Source: Isochrysis galbana
Taxonomy: Eukaryota > Haptophyta > Isochrysidales > Isochrysidaceae
Direction: 5' to 3'
NCBI GenBank assembly: GCA_018136815.1
Contig: CM030945.1
Location: 99,811-163,810, forward strand
Length of the DNA stretch: 64,000 bases
The position numbers and the translations under genes are program-made. Under the pieces are notes generated by a model, which did no database searches, was not told the DNA's origin, and saw only the letters and a program-made list of their open reading frames with translations. Below are positions 42,079 to 52,336 of this stretch, in pieces. Position 1 is the stretch's first letter. The number at the start of each line of letters is the position of its first letter.

Positions 42079-43182
42079 GCGCGCCGCGCCGCGGTCTCAT
42101 CCTCAAGCCACAAGGGGCCGCGCTGCGGCCTCCTTGTGATATGGAGCTGCTGCTCGGGCGGAGGGGGTAGGGCTGGACTTGGTGGCCTTGCCCGCGCCCG
42201 CTCCTTGCGCCTCGCGCGCCTTCGCGGCGATGCGAGAGCGCTCACCTCCTCACTTCTCGGCTGGCTCGATTGGGAGCCGGCTCTGCTATGGAGTGGAGGG
42301 CCCACATGGGATGGTTGGAGACCTCCCATGTGGGCCCATTGGGGTTGATCTGCCTCCCTTGGCCAGTCTCTCGCGGCGCGCGGCGCGCGGCGCGCTGCGC
42401 GCGCTCGCGCAGTTGTCCTGGTCTTGGTCTGCATGGTGCGATGGCATCGATGGCGCCCTCTCCTCTCTCTCTCTCTCCCTCTCCTCCCCATGGAGGTTGG
42501 AGGGAGGGGCCTTCGTGGTGCACGGGATGGGATGGGTTCCACTGGACCCATCCCGATGGACCGCGCCCGCTCGCCGCGTCTGCGCGTGCTCGTTGAGCCA
42601 CTGCAGCCGGTAACCCTCCCCTCCTCGCTCAGTCGTATGGCTGCAGCGATGGAGCAAGGTGTGGGGGGCCCATATGGAGAGGCTCATGGCCTTCTCCATG
42701 GCCCCACTGGGTCACTCCCACCTGGGTCTGCCCCCTTCACCGGCCTCGCCGCTGACTACCTGCGTTTGCGCGCGCTCGCTGAGCCGTCGCAGCCAGACCC
42801 CCTCCCCTCCTCGCCAGATTGTATGTCCGGTCCGATGGAGAGTGGTGTGTGGGGGGGCCATGTGAGGTCACCTATGGTGCCCTCCATGGCCCCATTGGGC
42901 CACCCCTCATTTGGGCTGACCCCATCGCGAATTTGTGTCGCGACTCGTAAGACGCTTCGGACGGATTCGTGGACGAGTGTGCATGGCTCTCGCCTCCCTC
43001 TCTCCCCTTCCTCCCATCTCTCGCATGCGCTCGATCTGGCTCTCTGGCTCTCTTATAGCCCTCTTGGCCCTTGGCCGGCATGTTCGACGCGACCGCTCAT
43101 CTGCGTAGGAGTGTGGGAGTGGATTTGGTTTTTTTGTTTGTAAGCGTCATACGTCATACCCCGTACTCCGCTTAGGAGGGAG
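42079..43182 (+). mobile_element. non-coding core of an LTR element (TRIM/LARD-like)
   Basis: 1.1 kb between identical LTRs with no gag, protease or pol motif. It has internal tandem similarity (42590-42760 resembles 42765-42930: GCAGCC...CCCTCCCCTCCTCGC...GTATG). A polypurine tract GGAGGGAG sits directly before the right LTR at 43183, confirming plus orientation. No target duplication could be seen. Confidence 0.75.
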
Positions 43183-43421
43183 TGTCACGGATGGTTTTGC
43201 GTGGTGTGCACCCTAGAACTTATATTGGGATGAGGAGGTGGGGAGGGCCGCATGAGTCGAGCCGTGATCTCCCCCCTTCTCTCCTTGTTCGCTTGTGTGA
43301 GTCTCCTACGCAATCCCCCCGTGTGTGCGTTTGATCTGCGCGTGATACTATTAGTGTGCCCTGTGTGGTCAGTGGCCCCCTTTGGTATCTTTTAACTTGT
43401 CATGAAGTAACAGGATGCGCG
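43183..43421 (+). mobile_element. 239-bp LTR, right copy
   Basis: Identical to 41840-42078. Complete identity implies a recent insertion or recent gene conversion. Confidence 0.92.
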
Positions 43422-43959
43422 AATAAAATAATTTTCCAACTGGGAAGGTGCTGGTCCGAAGTTTTTTCTTCAGTGAAGGTGCAGGTGAAGGTGAGAGTGC
43501 AGGAACTGCAGGTGCAGGTGAAGACACGGTGAACGGGGCGCGCTGGGCGGCCAGTAGCCCGCCAAGGTGGCTGTTGATCGTGCTCGCGTGGGATTGCAAG
43601 TTGAGAGCCAAAATTGATCAAGTGGTGGGGCACACCACCCATGTTATCGGAAAAAATAAGCAGGCACCTGCACTGCACGCACACTCCTTCACTCCAACTG
43701 CACTCGATTTCGACGCGCCCCGCTCCGACCGCCCGCCTCGCCTTATCTCCTTGCCACTCGGCTCCACGTCGGCCCTCGCGTACGACCTCGACACACCGGA
43801 TTCCTTATTGATCCGTCCCACTCGTCGGCCGCCCGAGATTAATCGTCTGCCTGCTGAAGGCAAGACGTCATGCCTGCGCAGCCCTCAGCGCACCTCGTAG
43901 TGCGCGCATACGGCCCCCTAGGCCACACACGTACCCGCCCTGACCACCCCGACCCGCCC

Positions 43960-44560
43960 CTCGCAGGATTCGCCCTCGCCCGACCTTGCCACCGACTTCC
44001 AGCTTCTCAACGCTGGGGGCCATCGACACATCGACACCTGCCTCACCCTCACGAGCGCCAGCGGCGTCCAGGCCGCCCTGGCCGTGCTCGAGCCCCCCCA
44101 TCCGGCGTTCCGGCGTTGGCGTTGGTCGACGAGGTTCGTCCAGTGGGTGGGTCATCGATGGCCGCCGCGTGCGGATCGACTTGGGCCCCCGCGCCCCGAC
44201 GCTGCCCACGCTGACTCCCGGGCAGGACAGGCGACAGGCGGAGCTGTTGGGCCGCCATCGGCCTCGGCTCGAATCGGAGAGAGGGCAGCCAGCGACGAGC
44301 TGGTCGGCAAGCTGCTCGCTGCGGCGTTCGAGGCAATGGTGCCAGCGACCAAGAACCACGCGGCCGAGTTCATCGTGCCCGACGGCAGGCTGTGCAAGTG
44401 AGAAGATCACCCCGGAGCTCCGCGCCAAGTACGACGTACGACGCGCTCCTCGCCACCAGCACCCCCGTTGAGCGCTTGCACGCCCTTGGCAAAGCAAGTG
44501 ACATGGTGGCCGGCCAGCCGGCCAGCAGCGTGTCGCATTCGCGAATCGACACTCGTTAGG
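43960..44560 (+). pseudogene. degenerate retroelement-like coding region with frameshifts
   Basis: Protein-like stretches occur in different frames in order: SPDLATDFQLLNAGGHRHID, then GWVIDGRRVRIDLGPRAP, then ASDELVGKLLAAAFEAMVPA and AAEFIVPDGRLCK with a stop, then ITPELRAKYD and ATSTPVERLHALGKASD. The regular order suggests one old frame broken by small indels. The context is gypsy leaders on both sides. No domain identified. Confidence 0.35.
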
Positions 44561-45209
44561 CTTCGCTCTTCTCTTCGTCGTTCGGTATTTATCGTTATAA
44601 TTCTCTCGTTCTCGTTCTCGGTCAAAAGCTTCGCTTGGATGCATGGGATCGTGGGTTGTGGAGCGCCCTCTCTCTTTCTCTCGAAAGAGAAGGGAAGTTT
44701 CCCCACCTTTCTTCCTCCTAGGCGCCTCGCAAATAGGTTTAATTCGCTATCTTCTCCGCGTTTCTCTATCTACTTCAGTGATTGCAATCAGATTTAATTT
44801 GCAATCTCATCGCATCTCCCCCTTAGGCACACCGCATCTCTCTCGTCTTATTCGGTAAGTCTTTTGGAATCCTGTGCGGCAGGATTGCCCCTCGTTTCCG
44901 TTATGGTGCGATTCCCCTTCCAGACGGGATCGCCGACAGATCGCCTTCTGATCGTCGTCCGTTGTCGTCTGGCCGGAGTGTTTGGGTTTGATTTCAGTCG
45001 AGTTAAGTGAGAAAGTCGTGGGGCGAGAGTCGGGGTGTTTTCCTAGGTGTCTCTGTCCGTCGTCCTGTCGCCAGTCGTCATCCGTCGTCGCTCTCGCTCT
45101 CGTCGCTCTCGCTCTCGTAACACTCAGACCTTACAATCCCTCCTCGCCTCGCCAGCCCCTGCCACCACAGCCCTCCTCACACTCACCCTCGCCTTTCGCC
45201 GCTCGTTCC
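44561..45209 (+). mobile_element. probable gypsy leader/LTR upstream of the gag frame
   Basis: Sequence in the style of the 38.4-38.8 kb region (GGTTTAATTCGC, CATCTCCCCCTTAGG, TCGTTTCCGTTATGG), then CTCGCTCTCGTCGCTCTCGC and a CT-rich leader to the ATG at 45210. The LTR boundaries are not proven. Confidence 0.4.
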
Positions 45210-45896
45210 ATGTCGCTTTCGCCGCCGTCCTCGCCCTCGCTCAAGCCCGCCTGCCCGCCTTCCTCTGCTGACGGGCTTCAGCCCGTCAGCACCTCTGAAG
45301 TCGTCTCCTCCGCCGCGCCTGCCGCCGGCATGCATCCTTCCTCATTGCCCTCAGGCCCTATGGGCCATACCAATTCGTCACAGCGCGCCGACTCGCGCGC
45401 CGGCATCGCGTTGGGCAAGTTCAACCACCGGGCTAATGAGCAAGAAGGGCCTCGCAGCGCGCCCGGTCGCGGCACCCGGCCACCTCAAAGGTGCCTGTCT
45501 GTTACTTACTACTTACGCCGGCAAATGGTCCGAGACGCCTTTTCCCGTGAAGAGCGCCGGGTGGGGACCTATCTTGTGCCAATTTATATTGGAGCAAGTC
45601 AAGGGCGTGTATATTATATCAATGCGTGTATGGATCGTGTTCGTATGCCTGGTGAATCCGCCTTTTTCTCGGCGATGAAGCGAGAAGCGATGAAGAAAGA
45701 AGTGAACCTGACGAATGCCCGGGCAATTCTGCAAGTGCTTCCGTGCTTCCCCAACGGAAAGTGCCCTATGAACATAAAGGGCAAAGTCTGCCACCGCTCG
45801 CATGAATACCCGGGCGCAGGGGCGAACGGAGAGTGCAAGATTGTCTGCGCGTTCCCGGGCTTAGCTTATTCACGAAGCCGGCGGCCTCTAGACTAG
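45210..45896 (+). CDS. chimeric gag-like leader with C-terminal Cys/His module
   Basis: The frame begins MSLSPPSSPSLKPACPPSSA (like 3702). A piece of the 202-bp tandem-repeat unit follows in frame (NHRANEQEGPRSAPGRG), then a new protein-like part (VRDAFSREERRVGTYLVPIY, GRVYYINACMDRVRMPGESA) and finally CFPNGKCPMNIKGKVCHRSH EYPGA with further Cys, closely matching the module that ends the 22071-22901 protein. The first Cys is at a different spacing (C-x5-C instead of C-x7-C). I read this as a fusion made by repeat recombination; the end part probably derives from a relative of the 22-kb element. Confidence 0.45.
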   Translation: MSLSPPSSPSLKPACPPSSADGLQPVSTSEVVSSAAPAAGMHPSSLPSGPMGHTNSSQRADSRAGIALGKFNHRANEQEGPRSAPGRGTRPPQRCLSVTYYLRRQMVRDAFSREERRVGTYLVPIYIGASQGRVYYINACMDRVRMPGESAFFSAMKREAMKKEVNLTNARAILQVLPCFPNGKCPMNIKGKVCHRSHEYPGAGANGECKIVCAFPGLAYSRSRRPLD

Positions 45897-46009
45897 AATA
45901 TCTAAGTCTCTAGAGCTCTACAAAAAATCCAAAAAAAAAGTTTTACAAGGCAAAGAACCCGCCACTCCCTCCCCCGCCCGCGCGCTCGGCGCGTTTCCGC
46001 TCGTCTCTC

Positions 46010-46110
46010 TGTCGTCTTCCCTTCCCTCCTCTCTCGCCCCCCCCCCCATCTCTCTCCCTCTCTCTCCCCCCCAGCTTCACCACTCTCGCCGCCTCCCTCC
46101 CTCCCTCCCT
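46010..46110 (+). repeat. CT/C tract upstream of the thioesterase gene
   Basis: TCTCTCTCCCTCTCTCTCCC and poly-C runs, ending with CCTCCCTCCCTCCCTCCAT, 55-155 bp before the ATG at 46167. Confidence 0.8.
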
Positions 46111-46166
46111 CCATCCCCACCCCTCTCAGCCCGCCACTCGGGCCCCCTACTTCTCTCTGCGCGGGG

Positions 46167-46778
46167 ATGGTCGGGTTGGCATTGCACAGTGCGCGCATCG
46201 CAGGCACCGTCGCCATGGGCCTCGCACGCCGCCGGGCCTCGCCACCCCCGCCCGGCTTGGCTCTACCCCACGTCTACTCGGCAAGGGCCGGCTGGCTAGA
46301 CCTTGATCCGTATCTCCACCTCAACAACACCGCGTACCTGCTGCATGCCGAGCTCGCGAGGTGGAACCTCTTTGCCTACTCCGGCCTCCTCGCCTTTGTT
46401 GCTAGACGCAGACTCGTCTTTCTTGTGACGAATAGTGCAATCAGCTACCGTTCGCCTATCGGGCCGTGGAAACCCTTTGAGGTCCACACGCAGCTCGCTG
46501 AAGTCGACGAGCGGCAGATAACATTGATGCACACCTTTGTTGCCAAATCAGGCCGCAGAGTTGCTCATAACGTGGTGAGCGCGCGCGTTATGGACGCATC
46601 AACAGGTAGCTTGCTTGAGCCGATGAGTCTTCTTGTTGAGGCGGCCGGCCATGTACCGCCAGAGCCTGAGCTCTCCGAGGACGAGGCTGAGGTGCTTTAT
46701 CGGTTTCGTGAGCTGAGTACAGCTATGCGCAGCGCGACATCTAGTCGAAGTATTGGTGATAAAGTGCGGAGGTCTTAG
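46167..46778 (+). CDS. THEM6-like hotdog-fold acyl thioesterase
   Basis: Single exon, 203 residues. A hydrophobic N-terminal stretch (LALHSARIAGTVAMGLA) could be a membrane anchor or signal. The hotdog domain starts at about residue 38; the signature WLDLDPYLHLNNTAYLLHAE (about 43-62, D45, D47, H51, N53, N54) corresponds to the D-x-D...H-(M/L)-NN-x-x-Y-L of THEM6 / 4-hydroxybenzoyl-CoA-type thioesterases. Then come LVTNSAISYRSPIGPWKPFE and QITLMHTFVAKSGRRVAHNV, the expected central helix and sheet. Likely reaction: hydrolysis of an acyl-CoA; the substrate is unknown. The length is normal for the family. No intron seen. Confidence 0.8.
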   Translation: MVGLALHSARIAGTVAMGLARRRASPPPPGLALPHVYSARAGWLDLDPYLHLNNTAYLLHAELARWNLFAYSGLLAFVARRRLVFLVTNSAISYRSPIGPWKPFEVHTQLAEVDERQITLMHTFVAKSGRRVAHNVVSARVMDASTGSLLEPMSLLVEAAGHVPPEPELSEDEAEVLYRFRELSTAMRSATSSRSIGDKVRRS

Positions 46779-47725
46779 CTCCTCACCCTACCATTTATCG
46801 CCCGAGGATCCTTCGCAGACCTAAGCCGGTGGCTCGTTCCGGCTTGATAGCCAAGCTGCTCATGCTTATCATCTTCCGATTGAGCTATATCAAAAGGCTG
46901 TTAGCTTGCCACGTCCAATCTCTCTCTTTTCAAAACCGAATCCCACCGACGTTACAACCCAACCTCTGGATCCCATGCCCAGGACTTCTTCCGGCTTGGG
47001 CCAACTTCTTGCCCAGGGAATAATGACGATCACATTTACGAATTTTGACGACTTAACCATGGTTCCGTGCAAAATGTAAAATGTGTACTTATCTTTTCGC
47101 GCATGCCACACCCATGTGTAGGACTCTACTGCTTCGGTGTGTTTGATTTAAAAACTGCATAACGTTCTCGCCAAACGCACGGCAATGGAAGCCTGCTCAT
47201 GTCCCTAGCCCTCTCGCCCTCCTACCCCGCCCGTCGGCATCTCCCCTCGGCGAGGGCCCCGGTCACGGGCGTCCAAGAATGGTGCAAACTGACTTTTGAG
47301 CTCTTCCTAACCGCTACCGCTACAAGCGATGGCGTGGCCGCACCTCTCCTAAGACGTGAACATGTTAGCCAAATATCTAGATATTAGGCTATCTACTTCC
47401 AAAAAGCACTATCTATATCTATCTAGATAGCGCTAGGCCACTATTTCTTATAGCTATTTGTACCTATCTAGAACTAGATGCCCCCGGATGGGACAATAGG
47501 CTTCTAATAGGTAATAGGTTCTATTAAGAGGTCAAAAGGTCTACCAGACCTGTTACCAACCTACTCTTAGAGTAGGGGTCACGGGGGGGTGCCTCGCGCC
47601 CCTCCCCTCAGGTACTGACGCCCCTCCGGGGATCCGGGGAGGCCTGTTAGTCAATCAACCTCATGCCTTGCCATTTGGCATGTGCTGAGCACTCAACACC
47701 CCCAGCCACCAGCCAAACACTTAGG
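46779..47725. other. spacer with CTATCTAGATAG palindromes
   Basis: Probable 3' UTR, then at 47365-47570 dense short palindromes and repeats (ATATCTAGATAT, TATCTAGATAG, ATAGGTAATAGG). No gene seen. Confidence 0.35.
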
Positions 47726-47960
47726 TGTCGTTCCGTCAATTGTGGGACATCAGTCGATTTGAGCGATCGAATGTCCACAGTTGTATATAGAGCAGTATTT
47801 TAAAATTAAATGCAGACTAGCATAACAACTTTTTTTCTCTGCTTCCCCCCCGCGGTGCATGTTCCCCCCGAGGGAGACGCCGTGTCAGCGCTTTTCCCCT
47901 GCGTCTCCTCTAAGGCCGACAACTACATAAACACTCATTTTAAGAGATATTTCACATGGA
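47726..47960 (+). mobile_element. family-D TIR element, left half only
   Basis: GGTGTCGTTCCGTCAATTGT follows the 12757 TIR, and the interior ACTACATAAACACTCATTTTAAGAGA matches the reverse of 13180-13210. No matching right end was found downstream. Confidence 0.6.
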
Positions 47961-48119
47961 GCAGTTGTGATGACTTGCAATCACATCGTGCACGCCGTGC
48001 ATGGGCACGGCGCGATGTGCATCGGTCCCTCCACGGAGGCCTCGCGTGTGGTGGAGGACATTGCGTCCGACGCTCAAGCGGACGCTGTGCTGGAGCCCAT
48101 CCTTGACGACTGACGACAA

Positions 48120-48545
48120 GCGACAAGGAAGACGATGACATGTTTGACTTTTGGGATGTGGCCAAGGTGCCCGTGGTGTCGAAGCGCTCGTGGAGGTCTT
48201 CTTCGAGTTCTCGCGTGCGCTTGTTGAGGTAGACGGAGACGGGCGTGGAGCCTTCCTTGGCGGTGTAGATGTCGTACGTAGGCGCGGAGGCGGATGCCCC
48301 ACTTCTTCCTTCTTCTCATCGCCACGCTTGGGGTCGATGACGCGGAATCTCTCAAAGTTGAGGTCGCGCATCTCGTCGTCGGTGAGGGCGCCGTGGCCGA
48401 GGGAGTCGACCTTCTTCTCGAAGAGGATGAAGTCGACAAAGGTTCGCCCGGCGTCATCCTTCTGGACGAGTTTGTGTTTGTGAAGGAAGCAGAAGCGGCA
48501 CTAGCGATCGACGACGTCGACGTAGGGTCTGATAGTGTCTGCCAT
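48120..48545 (-). pseudogene. frameshifted protein fragment behind the family-C leader
   Basis: Starting at the ATG at 48545 (MADTIRP, shared with 4282), minus-strand frames give, with a stop near residue 15 and one later frameshift: HKHKLVQKDDAGRTFVDFIL, EKKVDSLGHGALTDDEMRDL, NFERFRVIDPKRGDEKKEE and then TYDIYTAKEGSTPVSVYLNK, TRELEEDLHERFDTTG. It is clearly protein-derived but not recognised, and it differs from the protein following the same leader at 4 kb. Confidence 0.5.
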
Positions 48546-49025
48546 CGAGCGCTATGAGCGAAGAGGTGGACTGAGGTTCAGAGGATTGCAACGCGTGGCG
48601 TCGGAGAGTAGGGACGAGGCTAGCTAGCGAGCTAGTGGAAGAGAGAGAGAATGAGAATGAGAGCTTCTTAGGTCCAAGGTAGACACGAGGGACTACAACG
48701 CGTGGACTCAAAAAGTTCCTGGTCCACAGAGGCACACAAACTAAACCAAACGGGGCGAAAACTAACCGCACTTGGACGGACGGCCAAGCGTCGGCACCAA
48801 GGCAACTTAGCAGCGCACAGGCATGCGACAGAGGAGTCGGCACAACGAGGGCAGACCTCGCTGGGGAGCTGCGACCGAGGTATAACAGAAGACAGAAGAC
48901 AATCGTGGAACGTTTGATGACATCAAGAGAAAGTAGGAGAAGAGGCGATATACCCATCAACGAGACCTTGAGAGTTAAAATAACTCACAGGCTAGAAGTA
49001 AAAGTCCGTCCTCGTATGGAATACG
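48525..49025 (-). repeat. repeat family C, middle (leader) copy
   Basis: About 500 bp aligned with 4265-4770 with scattered substitutions and short indels, including GGCTAGCTAGCGAGCTAGTGG and AAGTTC(C/T)... motifs. It stops at TATGGAATACGAC in both, after which the copies diverge. Confidence 0.75.
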
Positions 49026-49159
49026 ACATCGAGCCCCTGCGTCCTGAGGCAAGCCATGAGACGGCGCGATGGCGCGATGCTCGAGGCGCAAGTAACGCGC
49101 AGTAACGCGTAACGCGTATATTTAGTAGTAGTACTACTATTATAGTTAGTAGTGGCCTT

Positions 49160-49310
49160 ATCCTAAATTTAACCACATATGGACCACATTTGCAGCAGGG
49201 AGCTCAAATGTGGATCCACATATATGTACCCACATTTGGTGGAGGCCTCGCCCACATCGGAGACCCACATATGTGGGTGCCGGCGTCCACATTTCACATT
49301 TCACATTTCT
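49160..49310. repeat. CCACAT/ATGTGG palindromic cluster
   Basis: CCACATATGGACCACATTTG, AAATGTGGATCCACATATAT, CCCACATTTGG and CCCACATATGTGGG: at least eight ACAT(A/T)TG(T)-type half-sites on both strands, then CACATTTCACATTTCACATT. Confidence 0.7.
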
Positions 49311-49609
49311 AGATACCGTTATCTCGGCGGGGGCGGGGGTACCACGTTAGAACTTATAAATTATAGCGTCGTATGACATCTTGTTAGCTAGCATTCCTAG
49401 CCACATCCACCGGACGAGCCATGCGCCAACCGCGCACACCCCCATCGCGGGGGAGGGGCTCCGTTTCCGTCGAAGGGCTACGGCCCCTGAGCACTAAGGT
49501 TATACTTACAAAACAATAAAACTCTCACGATATTCTGCCCGTTCCGATCCAGCCGCACGACTACCAGTACAATCACAACTGAGGTAGAAAATAAAAGGGG
49601 AGGCGTGTG

Positions 49610-50102
49610 AGGGAGGGCGGGGGGGGGGGGGGGGGGCGCTGGAGCCTCTGCGGGCGGGTGGGCGGCGGCGGCGGGGGGGGGGGGGGGCGGGGGGGGGGCT
49701 GGTTGAGAGTGGGGGAGGGGAGGGGGGGAGGAGGTGGCCCAGGAGAGTGGGATGTATACAATAGATGTGGGCGCAGAAGGGCGGGAAAGAAGGGCGCGGC
49801 GCCGTGCGGGCGGGGGAGAAAAAGAGTGTGAGAGGGGGGGGAAGGGAGGGGGTCGAGAGAGAGGAGAGTACTGCTGTGTGGGCTGAGGAGGAGGAAGGGG
49901 AATTCTGAAATACGAGAATGTTGGGAGTGGAGCAAGGGAAGACGGGAGAGGGCGCGGGGAAGAGAGGAGGAAGGGGTGGGAAAGAGAGGGCGGAGGAAGG
50001 CAGGGAGCGAGAGAAGGGGAGCACGGGGAGGAGGAGGATAAAAGGAGATTAGAGCAGAGAGAAGAGGAGGGAGAAGAGGAGGGAGGGAGGGAGGGAGGGA
50101 GG

Positions 50103-50147
<45 letters not shown>

Positions 50148-50150
50148 CTC
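49610..50150 (+). repeat. poly-G and GA tracts upstream of the qRRM gene
   Basis: G-runs 49616-49705, GA/GGA-rich 49800-50110, perfect (GA)n 50107-50146. It ends about 45 bp before the proposed ATG at 50193. Further GA tracts (50370-50440) lie in the first intron. Confidence 0.85.
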
Positions 50151-50192
50151 TCAGAGCGGCAGGGAGGGGGGAGGGCGAGAAGGCTGTCTGCT

Positions 50193-52336
50193 ATGCTGGG
50201 CGGACTGCCCTTCCCGGGCGTGGGGGTGCAGCAGCCGGAGGGTGCGCCGCTCCCGGGAAGCAAGCCGACCCTCCATCCACGCCTCCGCCCACGCACTCCT
50301 CCCACGCCCTCCCCTCACGCCACCTTCTTCCTTTCCCCCCTTCACCCCCTCCTCTCTCTGATGAGGAAGGGGGGGCGGAGAGAGAGAGAGACAGACAGAG
50401 AGAGAGAGAGGAGGGAGAGACAGAGACAGAGAAGCGGGAGAGTGCGGGAAGGGGAGGGAATGGGTGGGGCGGACAGCCCTCCCTGTGCACGCGGTCACTC
50501 CCCCTCCCACACATAGACTCTCTCTGACTTTCACCCTTCTCCTCCCGTGTGCTTCGCACAGGCTCGAGCCAGGGCTACAGCATATGGGGCCTGCCGCAGC
50601 CGCTTGGCCCGCCGGCCGCGGCGCCAGGGACAAGCCCCCCGATGGAGGGGGCGTGGGGAGGCGCCTGGGGGCCGCCAGTGTCCACACGGGTCGCCTCGGT
50701 AGAAGGTCAAGCGCAGGTCAAGACTTCCGCATGGGGCAAGCCGCTCCCGGCTGCCGGACAACCGCAGCCACACCTGCAGGCATCGCCACAAGCGCAGCCC
50801 GTTGGAGGAGTGGCCGGCTTAGGCGCAGGCGTGCCCGTCGACCCGCTTCCCGTGCGCGCCCGGCTCGACCAAGCTCCGGTCGGACGGGGTCTACCGCCTG
50901 CGTCCCCGCAGCAGTCGGCCACCTCATCGGTGGTGGCCTCGCCGCTGTCGGTCCCATCCGTGCCGAGCGGGCCGCTCCCTGGCGTGCTGTCCATGGGCAT
51001 AGGGACCTCCGGGGGGATGAATGCTGGCAAGGTTGTCGCGGCCGTCGCACTGGCTGGTTCAAGCGCGACCAGCGAGGGGCGGCACGTGGTCCGGTGCAAG
51101 GGGCTCCCCTTCTCCGCCACCGCCACGAGCGTGGCTAGTTTCTTTGAGCCACTGGTGCGTGTGCCTGCTTGTTTCTTTGATGAGCAGACAGCCAATTCTC
51201 CCCTGTGTGTCGTTCAGATCATCGCCGACCATCCCGCCCGCCTTCGCGTCTGCACAGGAAATCGTCGAGGGAGGAGTGAACCTTCAGCTTAACGCCGATG
51301 GCGTTCCAAGTGGCGAGTGCTTTGTCGAGTTCGAATCTCTCCAGGTACAGTTGGGGCACCTATCAAGCCCATTGTTCGCCGCTGTGGGCGAGTGAAGCAA
51401 CGCACTGCGTGCTCACCTGGTGTATGTGATGGCGCAAGAGACGGCGGGGCGGGGGCAGGCTTGCTCACCGGTCACCCGCACTAAGCCGTTCGCTCACCCC
51501 GCCGGATGCAGGCTCTCGCGGAGGCGCTCCAGAGGAATCGCCAAGTGATGGGCCACCGCTACGTGGTGGTGCAGCAGGTGGGTAAGGCTGAAATCGACCA
51601 ACTGGCCGCACAAGGCAAGCTGGGCAAGCTGCCTTCACCGCCACCCGCGCCTGCGCCCATGGCCAAGGCCCCGGTCACGGCGGCGCAAAAGGTGGCGGCG
51701 GCTTCGGCCGCCAATGGAAGTGCAGGAGGGGCTCGCTCCGCCCGGCCTGCGTCTGCCGCCTCAAAGGATCGCAGTGGCCAAGTGGCCAGTGGGGAGGGCG
51801 CTGGCAGCGCGGTGGTGGTGAAGATGCGCGGGCTGCCATATTCTGCCACGGATGTCGAGATTGCCGACTTCTTCGGCGGGCTGCGTATCACCCCGGGCGG
51901 CGTTTCGATTGGGCGCGACGCGAACGGGCGCCCGTCTGGTGAGGCCCACGTGGAGTTTTGCACTGAGAGCGACGCTCAGGCAGCGATGGGCCTGAACCGG
52001 CAGCGCATCGGGTCGCGTTACATCGAGCTCTTCCGCACGAAGCAGCTGCCTTCGGGCGCGCGTGGGCGATCGGGTTCAACCAATGACGCGGCGGTCGCCT
52101 CGGGAGGAGGTGCCGACTCGCTCCGCCTTCGCGGGATGCCCTTCCACTCAACGGAGGCCGATGTCACCGCTTTCTTCAAGGGCTACAGCATCGCAGCAGG
52201 TGGGATCAAGCTGGGGCCACAGGGGGGTCATGGCCACGTGCGCTTCACGTCAGTCGATGAGGCACGCCGTGCGCTGGTTAATCTGAACCACTCCTACATG
52301 GGTAATCGCTACATTGAGCTCTTCTGGGCGTCGTGA
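50193..52336 (+). CDS. hnRNP H/F-like RNA-binding protein with three qRRMs
   Basis: Exons 50193-50241, 50562-51154, 51258-51344 and 51512-52336 join in phase, giving 517 residues; the small first exon is the least certain part. A Pro/Gly/Ala-rich N-terminus is followed by three quasi-RRMs. qRRM1 (about 192-265): RCKGLPFSATATSVASFF, EIVEGGVNLQLNADGVPSGE and RNRQVMGHRYVVVQQ, assembled across two introns. qRRM2 (about 344-420): VKMRGLPYSATDVEIADFF, GRPSGEAHVEF, GSRYIELF. qRRM3 (about 445-517): LRLRGMPFHSTEADVTAFF, GNRYIELF. R-G-L-P-(F/W/Y), SGE-A-x-V-x-F and (M)G-x-RY-(I/V)-E-(L/V) are hallmarks of hnRNP H/F, ESRP and GRSF1, which bind G-rich RNA and regulate splicing. Confidence 0.85.
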
